Assembly: GCF_963977235.1 (NCBI RefSeq)
Contig: NZ_CAXBOD010000001.1
Span: 248,001-312,000, forward strand
Source: Albimonas sp963977235
GTDB taxonomy: Bacteria; Pseudomonadota; Alphaproteobacteria; Rhodobacterales; Rhodobacteraceae
Direction: 5' to 3'
DNA: 64,000 nt
Both the position numbers and the translations under genes were made by a program. Each line of letters opens with the position of its first letter. Positions within the stretch are counted from its first letter, which is position 1. Positions 34,005-41,073 of this stretch are shown here, piece after piece. Under the pieces are notes generated by a model. The model saw only the letters and a program-made list of their open reading frames with translations, had not been told where the DNA came from and made no database searches.

Positions 34005-35021
34005 ATGACCCATGACCCCTCGGCGCCCCCCGTCGAGAGCGACGGCGCCGCGCGTCCCGCGCCGCTCTACGCCGCGGTCGAGCGGACGCTGGAGACGGCG
34101 ATCGAGAGCGGCCGCCTCCCCCCCGGCACGGTGCTGACCGAGGGGCCGCTGGCGCGGCTGTTCGGCTCCTCCCGCACGCCGGTGCGCACGGCGATGGCCG
34201 AGCTGGCGGCGCGCGGGCGGCTGGAGCGGTTCTCGGGGCGGGGCTTTGTGGTGCCGGGGGCGGATGCGCCGCGGCGCGCGGCCCTGACGCCTGCGATGCT
34301 GGGCCTCGACCAGGGCGCGCCCGAGCCCCAGCCCGGCGCCGCCGAACGCATCGCGCGGGAGTTCGAGGGCTCGGTCGCCCGCGCCCTCCCCTTCGGCCTG
34401 TTCCGGGTGCATGAGCAGGCCGCCGCGGACCACTACGACGTTTCGCGCAACGTGATCCGGGAGCTGCTCTCGCGCCTGCAGGAGCGGGGGCTGGTGCAGA
34501 AGAACCCGCGCAGCCACTGGATGATCGGCCCGCTGACCGCGCGCGACGTGGCCCACTACTTCGCGATCCGCGAGAAGCTGGAGCCGCTGGCCCTGACCGA
34601 GAGCGCGCCGCGCCTGCCGGGCGGGGCGCTGGCCGACATGCTCGAGCGGGTGATCGCGGCCCAGGACGAGCCCGACGACCTGCCCCCGCCGGTGATCGAG
34701 GAGCTGGAGAACGACCTTCACGTCCGCCTGCTGGCCGCGAGCCCCAACCCCCACCTGCTGCGGATGATCCGGCAGAGCCAGATCGCGCTGGCGGTGAACC
34801 GGGTGTTCGCCGAGTTCGTCGGCTCGCGCCCCTTCGGTCTGGCGATGGGCGAGCACCGGATCGTGCTGGAGTTCATGGCCCGCGGCTCCTGGTCCGCGGG
34901 CGCCGACGCGATGGCCGAGCACATGCGCCTGTCGGCCGAGCGCACGCGCCGCCGTCTGATGGCGGTCTCGGTGTTCCCGCAGCCCGACCTGCCCGGCTAT
35001 CTGATCCGCGAGAACGATTGA
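34005..35021 (+). CDS. GntR/FCD family regulator with two winged-helix domains
   Basis: 338 aa from ATG at 34005, GGAGG 6 nt upstream. Two GntR-like winged helices are visible in tandem: residues about 20-84 (LTEGPLARLFGSSRTPVRTA ... GRGFVV) and about 112-175 (RVHEQAAADHYDVSRNVIRE ... NPRSHWMI). A single FCD domain follows (residues about 180-315) with the ENDLHVRLL and EHRIVLEF metal/ligand helices. The usual GntR/FCD protein is about 230 aa with one DNA-binding domain. It is transcribed away from the polyamine-type importer operon and convergent with the pxp-associated gene at 35137, so it may control either. A TTCG-cata-CGAA palindromic patch lies 60 nt before its start. Confidence 0.9.
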   Translation: MTHDPSAPPVESDGAARPAPLYAAVERTLETAIESGRLPPGTVLTEGPLARLFGSSRTPVRTAMAELAARGRLERFSGRGFVVPGADAPRRAALTPAMLGLDQGAPEPQPGAAERIAREFEGSVARALPFGLFRVHEQAAADHYDVSRNVIRELLSRLQERGLVQKNPRSHWMIGPLTARDVAHYFAIREKLEPLALTESAPRLPGGALADMLERVIAAQDEPDDLPPPVIEELENDLHVRLLAASPNPHLLRMIRQSQIALAVNRVFAEFVGSRPFGLAMGEHRIVLEFMARGSWSAGADAMAEHMRLSAERTRRRLMAVSVFPQPDLPGYLIREND

Positions 35022-35053
35022 GGAAGACGCGCGCCCCCGCGAGCCGGGCGTAG

Positions 35054-35071
35054 GGCGCATTTCAATGCGCC
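35054..35071. terminator. Hairpin between convergent gntR and pxp-operon genes
   Basis: GGCGCATT-tc-AATGCGCC, a perfect inverted repeat in the 115-bp gap between two convergent genes. It could serve both directions. No U-tract, and the tight loop means the innermost pair would open. Confidence 0.45.
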
Positions 35072-35136
35072 GCTCCGCACGCCGCCCCCAGCGCCGCGCC
35101 AGGGCCGCTCCCCGCGCCGACCTGCCAGGCGGGCGA

Positions 35137-36399
35137 TCAGACGCCCAGCGCGGTTTCCCAGCGGCGGACGAGGTAGTTGTGCTCGGTCATCACCGTGTTC
35201 CAGACGGCGATGCGGGACATGCGCTGGGCGTAGGCGCCGCCCTCGCGCCGCTCGCCGGGGGCGAAGATGACCCGGCCGTAGGCGTCGCGGATCTCGGTGC
35301 GGGCGGGTTCGCCGTCATACCAGAAGGCCCACTCGGCCGCGGTCAGGCGGCCGCGCACCGCCTCGGCGTTGGTCATGTAGGCGCCGTTGCGCGCCAGGAT
35401 CGCCCCCGGCGCCCCGTCGAGCCACCAGTTGATGTAGTCATAGGCCGCGTCCGCCGCCCAGCCCTGCGCGCGGGCCGACAGGGCGAGCCCGCCGAACCAG
35501 CCGCGATAGCCTTCGCGCGGGGTGGCCATGGCCACCGGCACCCCCTCGGCGCGCAGGGCGATCAGGCCCGACCACCACAGCGAGCCGATCATCGGCGCGC
35601 CCTCGCGCCGGGCGAGGCGCAGGGCGTCCACCGCCTCGGCCTCGTCGGTCCAGGCGGCGCGGAAGTGGCCGGCCTCGTGCAGGCGGCGGAGCCGGGCGAC
35701 GAGGTCGTCGATCTCCTCGAGCGACAGGTCGCCGGGCTCCGGGGGGTCCATCTCGCCGCGGGCGCGCAGGGCCAGCATCATGTCGAAACAGCCGATGGCC
35801 GCGTCCGACTGCAGCAGCACGCGGCCGCCCCAGGCCGGGTCCAGCAGCGCGCCCCAGCTGTCGACCGAGGCGGGATCCGCCCCCACGACCGCAAAGGCGT
35901 CGGCGTTGTGCACCGTGGGCGCCATCGAGATCCGCTCGGACGGGGCCGCGCCCAGCGCGCCGTCGGGCTGCACCCACAGCCGGCGCGAGGGGTCGCCGCC
36001 GGGCGCGGCGCGGCCGGAGGCGCCGATGCGCCCGGTCAGCGGCAGCTCGCCCACCGCGTCCCAGGCCGCGATCCGGCGCACGTCGAGCGGCTGGATCGAG
36101 CCGGCCGGCCAGATCAGGTCCAGGTCGTGGAACCACTGGTCGTAGACGTCGAAGCTGGAGGGGAACAGCGCCCCGCGGCGCTGGGCCGAGGCGCCGTCGA
36201 GGGTGATCAGCTCGAGCGGCAGGCCGAGGTCGGCCTCGGCCAGCCGCCGGATCGGCTCGATCTGGGTGACCGAGGTGCCCAGCACGCGCAGCGGCGCCCG
36301 CACGCGTCGGACGGCCGGGGCGCGCGGGCCGGCGGACGGCTCGGCGCCCGTGCGCGGGGCGCGGCCGCGGGGATCGAGGATGCCCGCGCCCGCGGCCAT
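35137..36399 (-). CDS. Solute-binding-protein-like protein without a signal peptide, last gene of the pxp operon
   Basis: 420 aa. Residues from about 38 on (LRVLGTSVTQIEPIRRLAE) match the type II spermidine/putrescine-binding fold, sharing EGYRGWFGGLALS and AFWYDGEPA with the exported paralogue at 28137-29348. The N-terminal 36 residues are Pro/Arg/Gly-rich and contain no hydrophobic stretch, lipobox or twin-arginine motif, so the protein should stay in the cytoplasm. The ATG lies one nucleotide after the pxpC stop, within a tightly packed operon, and no better start with a signal is visible. It might deliver or sense the lactam for the Pxp/Acc enzyme, or be a degenerate transport gene. Function unknown. 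Confidence 0.82.
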   Translation of the reverse strand: MAAGAGILDPRGRAPRTGAEPSAGPRAPAVRRVRAPLRVLGTSVTQIEPIRRLAEADLGLPLELITLDGASAQRRGALFPSSFDVYDQWFHDLDLIWPAGSIQPLDVRRIAAWDAVGELPLTGRIGASGRAAPGGDPSRRLWVQPDGALGAAPSERISMAPTVHNADAFAVVGADPASVDSWGALLDPAWGGRVLLQSDAAIGCFDMMLALRARGEMDPPEPGDLSLEEIDDLVARLRRLHEAGHFRAAWTDEAEAVDALRLARREGAPMIGSLWWSGLIALRAEGVPVAMATPREGYRGWFGGLALSARAQGWAADAAYDYINWWLDGAPGAILARNGAYMTNAEAVRGRLTAAEWAFWYDGEPARTEIRDAYGRVIFAPGERREGGAYAQRMSRIAVWNTVMTEHNYLVRRWETALGV

Positions 36400-36400
36400 C

Positions 36401-37372
36401 TCAGGCCAGCGCCTCGCGGATCTTGCGCACGATCGCCTTGCGCTCGGCCCGCGCGGCGAGCGCGCTGTCCATCGTGGCCTCGAGGAAGCGCACCGGCATG
36501 TGGGGCTGCAACTGGCCGATCAGGTCCATGTCCGCCGAGATCACCGTGCCGACCATGAAATAGCCGCCCCCCGAGACCGCGTCGCGGTGGAGCACGATCG
36601 GCTCGGTCCCGCCGGGCACCTGCACCGAGCCGTAGGGATAGCAGCCGTCCACGATGTTGGAGGGGTCGGAGCCCGCGCCGAAGGGCCGCTCGCGCGGCTC
36701 GAAGTCCACCGGGCGGCCGCCCTTGAAGCGGTAGCCCATGCGGTCGGCCTCGGGCGCGACCTTCCACTCGTCCTCGAAGAAGGCTTTCTGCGCCTCGGGG
36801 GTGATCCAGTGCCAGAACAGGCCGGGCAGGACCCGCAGTTCGGCCGGGGCGCCGGGGCGCCGGCGCAGGGCCTGCGGGACCGTCGCGCCGGGTTTGCCCG
36901 CGCCGGGCTCGCCCAGCGGGATCACGTCGCCGGCCGCGATCGCGCGTCCGTCCACGCCCCCCAGCGCGCCGATGGCGTAGGTCGAGCGGGAGCCGAGCTT
37001 GGGTTCGGTCGCGATGCCGCCCGAGATGGCGATGACCAGCCGCGCGCCCGCGCGGAGGTAGCCGAAGCCGAGCACCTGGCCGGCCTTGACCGGGAAGGCG
37101 GTCCAGCCCGGCTGTTCCTCGCCGTCGAGCAGGATCGGCAGGTCGGCGCCGGTGACGGCGACCAGGGCGTCGGACTGGAATTCCAGCTCGGGGCCCAGGA
37201 ACACGGCCTCGAGGGCGGCGGCGTCCTCGGGGTTGCCGACCAGCAGGTTGGCCGCGCGCAGCGACAGGCGGTCCATCGCCCCGCCCTGGGGGATGCCGAG
37301 GTGGAAGTAGCCGGGGCGGCCGAGGTCCTGCACCGTGGTCAGCAGGCCGGGCTTGAGAACCTTAAACGGCAT
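36401..37372 (-). CDS. pxpC: 5-oxoprolinase subunit C / biotin-dependent carboxyltransferase family (KipA-like)
   Basis: 323 aa. FKVLKPGLLTTVQDLGRPGYFHLGIPQGGAMD at the N-terminus is the hallmark of the KipA/allophanate hydrolase subunit 2 family; SGGYFMVGTVISADMDLIGQL near the C-terminus completes it. With PxpA and PxpB it forms the ATP-dependent 5-oxoprolinase of prokaryotes; homologous domains serve as carboxyltransferase in urea carboxylase. The start (ATG 37372, GGAGG 6 nt upstream) overlaps pxpB by 11 nt. With biotin carboxylase and carrier genes in the same operon, a carboxylation-linked lactamase is as likely as plain 5-oxoprolinase. Confidence 0.9.
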   Translation of the reverse strand: MPFKVLKPGLLTTVQDLGRPGYFHLGIPQGGAMDRLSLRAANLLVGNPEDAAALEAVFLGPELEFQSDALVAVTGADLPILLDGEEQPGWTAFPVKAGQVLGFGYLRAGARLVIAISGGIATEPKLGSRSTYAIGALGGVDGRAIAAGDVIPLGEPGAGKPGATVPQALRRRPGAPAELRVLPGLFWHWITPEAQKAFFEDEWKVAPEADRMGYRFKGGRPVDFEPRERPFGAGSDPSNIVDGCYPYGSVQVPGGTEPIVLHRDAVSGGGYFMVGTVISADMDLIGQLQPHMPVRFLEATMDSALAARAERKAIVRKIREALA

Positions 37373-38237
37373 CGAGCGCCTCCATCAGCTTGGCGTTGGT
37401 CCCGGCGTGGTCGGCGGTCCATTCGGCGAGGTCGAACTCGACCTCGGCGATGCGCGGGCGCCAGGCGCCGGTCTTGACCTCGGCCTCGATCCGGTCGTGC
37501 TCCTCCCGCCCGATGGGGGTGAACTTCACGATGTCGCCGGGCCGGAAGAAGACCATGAACTCGGTGAGATAGCTGATCGTCTCGGTCGGATCGAAGATCG
37601 GCATCGGGGTGATGCCGAACATCTGGTATCCGCCGGCCCCGCGCACGGAATAGATGCACGAGAAGCAGCCGCCGTAGCCCACCGTCTGCTTGGGGGTGTC
37701 GGTGCGCGGACGCAGATACTTGGGGACCTGGAGCTGCTTCTCGCGCTCGACAAGCTGGTACATGAACGGCAGGCCCGAGACGAAGCCGACCATCGAGACG
37801 AACCACGGGTTGGAGTGGAACGCCTCGATGAACGCCTCCGGCCCGTCGTAGCCGTTGATCCGGGCGGCGTAGTCGAGGTCGGAGCCCGAGGGGTCCTGGT
37901 GACGCTCACGGAAGCGCATCAGGGTCTCGTGGGTCCAGGGGTCCTGGAAGTAGACGGGGACCTCGACGATCCGGGTGGCGACGCGCTTGGGGGCGTCTTC
38001 GGCCAGCGATTCCAGCGCCTTGATCTGTTCGAGCATGGCGTCGGGGGCGATCACGTCGGGGTCGTACTTGACCTGGAACGAGGCGTTGGCGGGGCAGATC
38101 TCGGTGACGCCGGCGAGGTTCTTCTCGCGCAGGGCGCCGGTGATCGAGATGGCCTTGAAGAAGGCGTCGAGGCTCATCTCCTCGTCCACCTCGACGAAAA
38201 TGTGCTCGTCGCCTCCGAAGGAATAGCGTGTCTTCAT
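37362..38237 (-). CDS. pxpB: 5-oxoprolinase subunit B (KipI-like)
   Basis: 291 aa, somewhat longer than the about 220-240 aa of typical PxpB/KipI because of an N-terminal stretch of about 70 residues (FGGDEHIFVEVDEEMSLDAF). The C-terminal CT_C_D-type domain is clear: FVSMVGFVSGLPFMYQL, GGCFSCIYSVRGAGGYQMFGITP and FRPGDIVKFTPI. It works with PxpC. GGAGG lies 10 nt before the ATG. Upstream, its reading frame stays open for 47 codons back to the TGA stop of the biotin carboxylase gene, which is in the same frame. Confidence 0.9.
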   Translation of the reverse strand: MKTRYSFGGDEHIFVEVDEEMSLDAFFKAISITGALREKNLAGVTEICPANASFQVKYDPDVIAPDAMLEQIKALESLAEDAPKRVATRIVEVPVYFQDPWTHETLMRFRERHQDPSGSDLDYAARINGYDGPEAFIEAFHSNPWFVSMVGFVSGLPFMYQLVEREKQLQVPKYLRPRTDTPKQTVGYGGCFSCIYSVRGAGGYQMFGITPMPIFDPTETISYLTEFMVFFRPGDIVKFTPIGREEHDRIEAEVKTGAWRPRIAEVEFDLAEWTADHAGTNAKLMEALDAV

Positions 38238-38253
38238 CGGGATCTCGCCTCCT

Positions 38254-38354
38254 GCCGCGCGGGGCCGCGGCGATTTCGGGTGCGCCGCGCGGGGCCGCGG
38301 CGGGTTCGGGTGCGCCGCGCGGGGCCGCGGCGGGTTCGGGTGCGCCGCGCGGGG
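38254..38354. repeat. 30-bp tandem repeat, 3.4 copies, between biotin carboxylase and pxpB genes
   Basis: Units at 38254-38283, 38284-38313 and 38314-38343, followed by the first 11 nt of a fourth. Units 2 and 3 are identical; unit 1 differs at two positions. The period is ten codons. In the frame shared by the flanking genes the minus strand would read a Pro/Ala/Arg-rich decapeptide (RAAHPNPPRP) three times. The repeat lies in a 141-bp gap inside an otherwise tightly packed operon. Confidence 0.95.
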
Positions 38355-38378
38355 GGGCGCGGCGGAGGGGGAGACGCC

Positions 38379-39755
38379 TCAGGCGGCGTCGAGGGCGCGG
38401 CGGGCCAGCCAGTCTTCCAGCCAGTTGGTGTGGAACGCGCCGGCCCGGACCTCCGCGTCGGCGGCGAGGGCGGCGTGCAGGGGCAGGGTGGTCTTCAGGC
38501 CGCCGATCTCGATCGCCTCGATGGCCGCGGCCAGCGCGTCGAGCGCCGCGGGCCGGTCGGCGCCCTTCACGATCAGCTTGCCGATCAGCGAGTCGTAGAA
38601 CGGCGGGATCGCGTAGCCGTCGTAAAGCATCGTGTCGAAGCGCACGTCCGCGGGGACCGAGAGCCCCGCGACCACGCCCGGGAAGGGCATGAAATCGTTG
38701 AACGGATCCTCGGCGTTGACCCGCACCTCGATGGCGTGGCCGTCGATGGCGACCGCCTCCTGCGCGACCGAGAGGGGGGCGCCGAAGGCCACCCGGATCA
38801 TCTCGGCCACAAGATCGAAGCCGGTGATCATCTCGGTCACCGGATGCTCGACCTGGATGCGGGTGTTCATCTCGAGGAAGGCGAAGGCGTCGCGGGCGGG
38901 ATCGTAGAGGTATTCCAGCGTCCCCGCGCCGCGGTAGCCCACCGACTCGGCCAGCCGCACCGAGGCCGCGCAGATGTGGGCGCGCGCGTCGGGCGAGAGG
39001 CAGGCGGCCGGCGCCTCCTCCCACACCTTCTGGCGGCGGCGCTGGAGCGAGCACTCCCGCTCGTAGAAATGCACGGCGTGGGTTCCGTCGCCCATCACCT
39101 GCACCTCGACGTGGCGGCCGTCGCGGATGAACTGTTCGAGGTAGAGGCCGCCGTCGCCGAAGGCGGCCTGCGCCTCCTGGGCGGCCTGGGGGAACAGGCG
39201 GGCGAGGTCGGCCTCGGTCTCGGCGACCCGGATGCCGCGTCCGCCGCCGCCGGCGGCGGCCTTGATCATCACCGGGTAGCCGATGCCGGCCGCAATTTCT
39301 CGCGCGGCCTCGACGTCGGGGACGCGGCCCTCGGAGCCCTGGGCCACCGGCACGCCGGCGGCGATGGCGGCCTCGCGCGCGGCGACCTTGTCGCCCATCC
39401 GCGCGATGGTGTCGGGCGAGGGGCCGACGAAGATCATGCCGGCGTCCTCGACCTTGCGGGCGAAGGCGGCGTTCTCGGACAGGAAGCCGTAGCCGGGGTG
39501 GACCGCGTGGGCGCCGGCGGACCTGGCCGCGGCCACCACCCGGTCGGCGTCGAGATAGGATTTGGTGGCCTGGGCGGGGCCGATCTCGACCGCGCGGTCA
39601 GCCTCGCGCACCGCCAGCATCTCGGCGTCGGCCTCCGAGTGGGCCTGGATCCACTCCATCCCCAGGGCCTTGGCGGCGCGGCCGACGCGGACCGCGATCT
39701 CGCCGCGGTTGGCGACGAACAGGGACTTGCCGGCGGGAGAGGGGGCGGGCGCCAC
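38379..39755 (-). CDS. accC: Biotin carboxylase subunit (AccC-like) of the pxp operon
   Basis: 458 aa from GTG at 39755, one nucleotide after the carrier gene stop, GGAG 10 nt upstream. The biotin carboxylase N-domain begins FVANRGEIAVRVGRAAKALG; the ATP-grasp glycine loop IKAAAGGGGRGIRV, the lid region and MNTRIQVEHPVTE are intact. It carboxylates biotin on the small carrier protein with ATP and bicarbonate. The housekeeping acetyl-CoA carboxylase genes are normally elsewhere; the position here between carrier and PxpB implies a dedicated role with PxpBC. Confidence 0.93.
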   Translation of the reverse strand: MAPAPSPAGKSLFVANRGEIAVRVGRAAKALGMEWIQAHSEADAEMLAVREADRAVEIGPAQATKSYLDADRVVAAARSAGAHAVHPGYGFLSENAAFARKVEDAGMIFVGPSPDTIARMGDKVAAREAAIAAGVPVAQGSEGRVPDVEAAREIAAGIGYPVMIKAAAGGGGRGIRVAETEADLARLFPQAAQEAQAAFGDGGLYLEQFIRDGRHVEVQVMGDGTHAVHFYERECSLQRRRQKVWEEAPAACLSPDARAHICAASVRLAESVGYRGAGTLEYLYDPARDAFAFLEMNTRIQVEHPVTEMITGFDLVAEMIRVAFGAPLSVAQEAVAIDGHAIEVRVNAEDPFNDFMPFPGVVAGLSVPADVRFDTMLYDGYAIPPFYDSLIGKLIVKGADRPAALDALAAAIEAIEIGGLKTTLPLHAALAADAEVRAGAFHTNWLEDWLARRALDAA

Positions 39756-39756
39756 C

Positions 39757-39993
39757 TCAGTCCATCTCCGCGAGCAGGGCGCCGGCGGTGACGGCGTCCT
39801 CGTTCTCGAGCTTGAAGCGGATGTTCTCGCCCGCCGCCTCGGCCTTCACCTCGTGGAACGACTTCATCACCTCGATCAGGCCGATCACGTCGCCCGCGGC
39901 GATCGCGGCGCCGTCCTCGACGAAGGGCGGCTGGTCGGGGGCGGGCTTGCGATAGAAGGTGCCGGGGAGGGGGGAGCGGATCTCGGTGGCCAT
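39757..39993 (-). CDS. accB: Small biotin carboxyl carrier protein
   Basis: 78 aa, a bare biotinyl domain: IRSPLPGTFYRKP at the start and the biotinylation motif EVMKS with Lys44. The long N-terminal region of a typical 150-aa AccB is absent. AAAGGA stands about 8 nt before the ATG at 39993. It carries carboxybiotin between the biotin carboxylase and, by inference, the PxpB/PxpC carboxyltransferase-like pair. It lies 24 nt downstream of pxpA. Confidence 0.93.
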   Translation of the reverse strand: MATEIRSPLPGTFYRKPAPDQPPFVEDGAAIAAGDVIGLIEVMKSFHEVKAEAAGENIRFKLENEDAVTAGALLAEMD

Positions 39994-40017
39994 GGGGGGC
40001 GTCCTTTGTCTTGGCGG

Positions 40018-40800
40018 TCAGGCGGCGACGTCGAGGGTCGAGGGCGGGGCGATGGCGACCCCCGCCTCGACCAGGGCGGCGCGAACCGCCTGCCCGATCT
40101 CGAGCGCGCCGGGGGTGTCGGAGTGGAAACAGATGCTCTCGAATTCGACGCTCAGCTCGGTTCCGGTGACGGTGACGACCTTCCCCTCGCGGCAGGCGCG
40201 CAGGCATTTCTGCGCCATCTCCCGGGGGTCGAGCTTGCGCATCTTGCGGGCGAAGACGATCAGCCCGTCGTCGCCGTAGTCGCGGTCGGCGTAGAACTCG
40301 CGGATCACCGGGCGGCCGGCGTCCTGGGCCACGCGGCGGGTCTCGGAGGCCTGCATGCAGTAGAGGAAGACGTCGGGCGCCGACTTGCCCAGCGCGTCGC
40401 AGATCTGGCGGGAGAATTCGGCGTCCCGCGCGGCAGTCATGTAGAGGGCGCCGTGGGGTTTGACGTGCTGCAGGCGCACGCCGTGGCGGCGGCCGAACTC
40501 GCGCAGGGCGCCGACCTGGTAGAGGATGTCGTTGACCAGCTCCTCGGGGGAGGCGTCGATGGCGCGGCGGCCGAAGCCCTGCAGGTCGTTGTAGGCGGGG
40601 TGGGCGCCGAGGCCGACGCCGTGCTCGGCGCACATCCGGGCCATGCGGTCCATGATGCTGGGGTCGCCGCCGTGGAAGCCGCAGGCGACGTTGGCCGAGG
40701 AGATGATCGCCATCAGCGCCTCGTCGGGCGCCTCGCCATAGCTCCAGTGGCCGAAGCCCTCGCCCATGTCGCAGTTCAGATCGACGGCGGTGCGGTACAT
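40018..40800 (-). CDS. pxpA: 5-oxoprolinase subunit A (LamB/YcsF family)
   Basis: 260 aa, the normal length. The family motif DLNCDMGEGFGHW (residues 7-19), ANVACGFHGGDP and LGAHPAYNDLQGFGRR are all present. PxpA is the catalytic TIM-barrel-like subunit that opens the lactam ring with PxpBC. AAAGGA is 7 nt before the ATG. It is the first gene of the operon pxpA-accB-accC-pxpB-pxpC-binding-like protein and is divergent from a LysR-type gene, with two identical-arm palindromes in the 273-bp gap. Confidence 0.94.
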   Translation of the reverse strand: MYRTAVDLNCDMGEGFGHWSYGEAPDEALMAIISSANVACGFHGGDPSIMDRMARMCAEHGVGLGAHPAYNDLQGFGRRAIDASPEELVNDILYQVGALREFGRRHGVRLQHVKPHGALYMTAARDAEFSRQICDALGKSAPDVFLYCMQASETRRVAQDAGRPVIREFYADRDYGDDGLIVFARKMRKLDPREMAQKCLRACREGKVVTVTGTELSVEFESICFHSDTPGALEIGQAVRAALVEAGVAIAPPSTLDVAA

Positions 40801-40928
40801 CGGCGGGTCCTTTCGGCTCGGGTCGCGCCGGATCGGAAGGGGCGGGCCGCGACGCGGCGCCTGTCCGGACGACTCGAAGCCTGCGCGCCGGGGGCGGGAT
40901 CGGCCAGATCAATTTCATCCAGTTGCAA

Positions 40929-40945
40929 TATCGGAAAAATCGATA
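40929..40945. promoter_or_regulatory. 17-bp palindrome, candidate LysR-type operator (pxpA-proximal)
   Basis: TATCG-N7-CGATA with an A-rich centre; the arms are perfectly symmetrical and identical to the second site at 41021-41037. It contains the T-N11-A core expected for LysR-type regulators. The site lies about 130 bp upstream of pxpA. Confidence 0.6.
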
Positions 40946-41020
40946 ATACTGCGGAGGGGCGTCCGGGTTGAGCTGTCCGCGCGGGATCCCGGGGCGGGGT
41001 TCCTCGGCCCCCGGCGAAGG

Positions 41021-41037
41021 TATCGGGTTTTTCGATA
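41021..41037. promoter_or_regulatory. 17-bp palindrome, candidate LysR-type operator (lysR-proximal)
   Basis: TATCG-N7-CGATA with a T-rich centre, 37 bp before the ATG of the LysR-type gene and 92 bp centre-to-centre from the matching site. The location fits autoregulation. Confidence 0.6.
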
Positions 41038-41073
41038 TCGATCCCGCGAAGTTCCTGATGACAAGGACCGGAC

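Noticed and set aside
38254..38354. Tandem repeat as a CRISPR array
   Set aside because: The 30-bp units are directly adjacent without unique spacers, and there are no cas genes.
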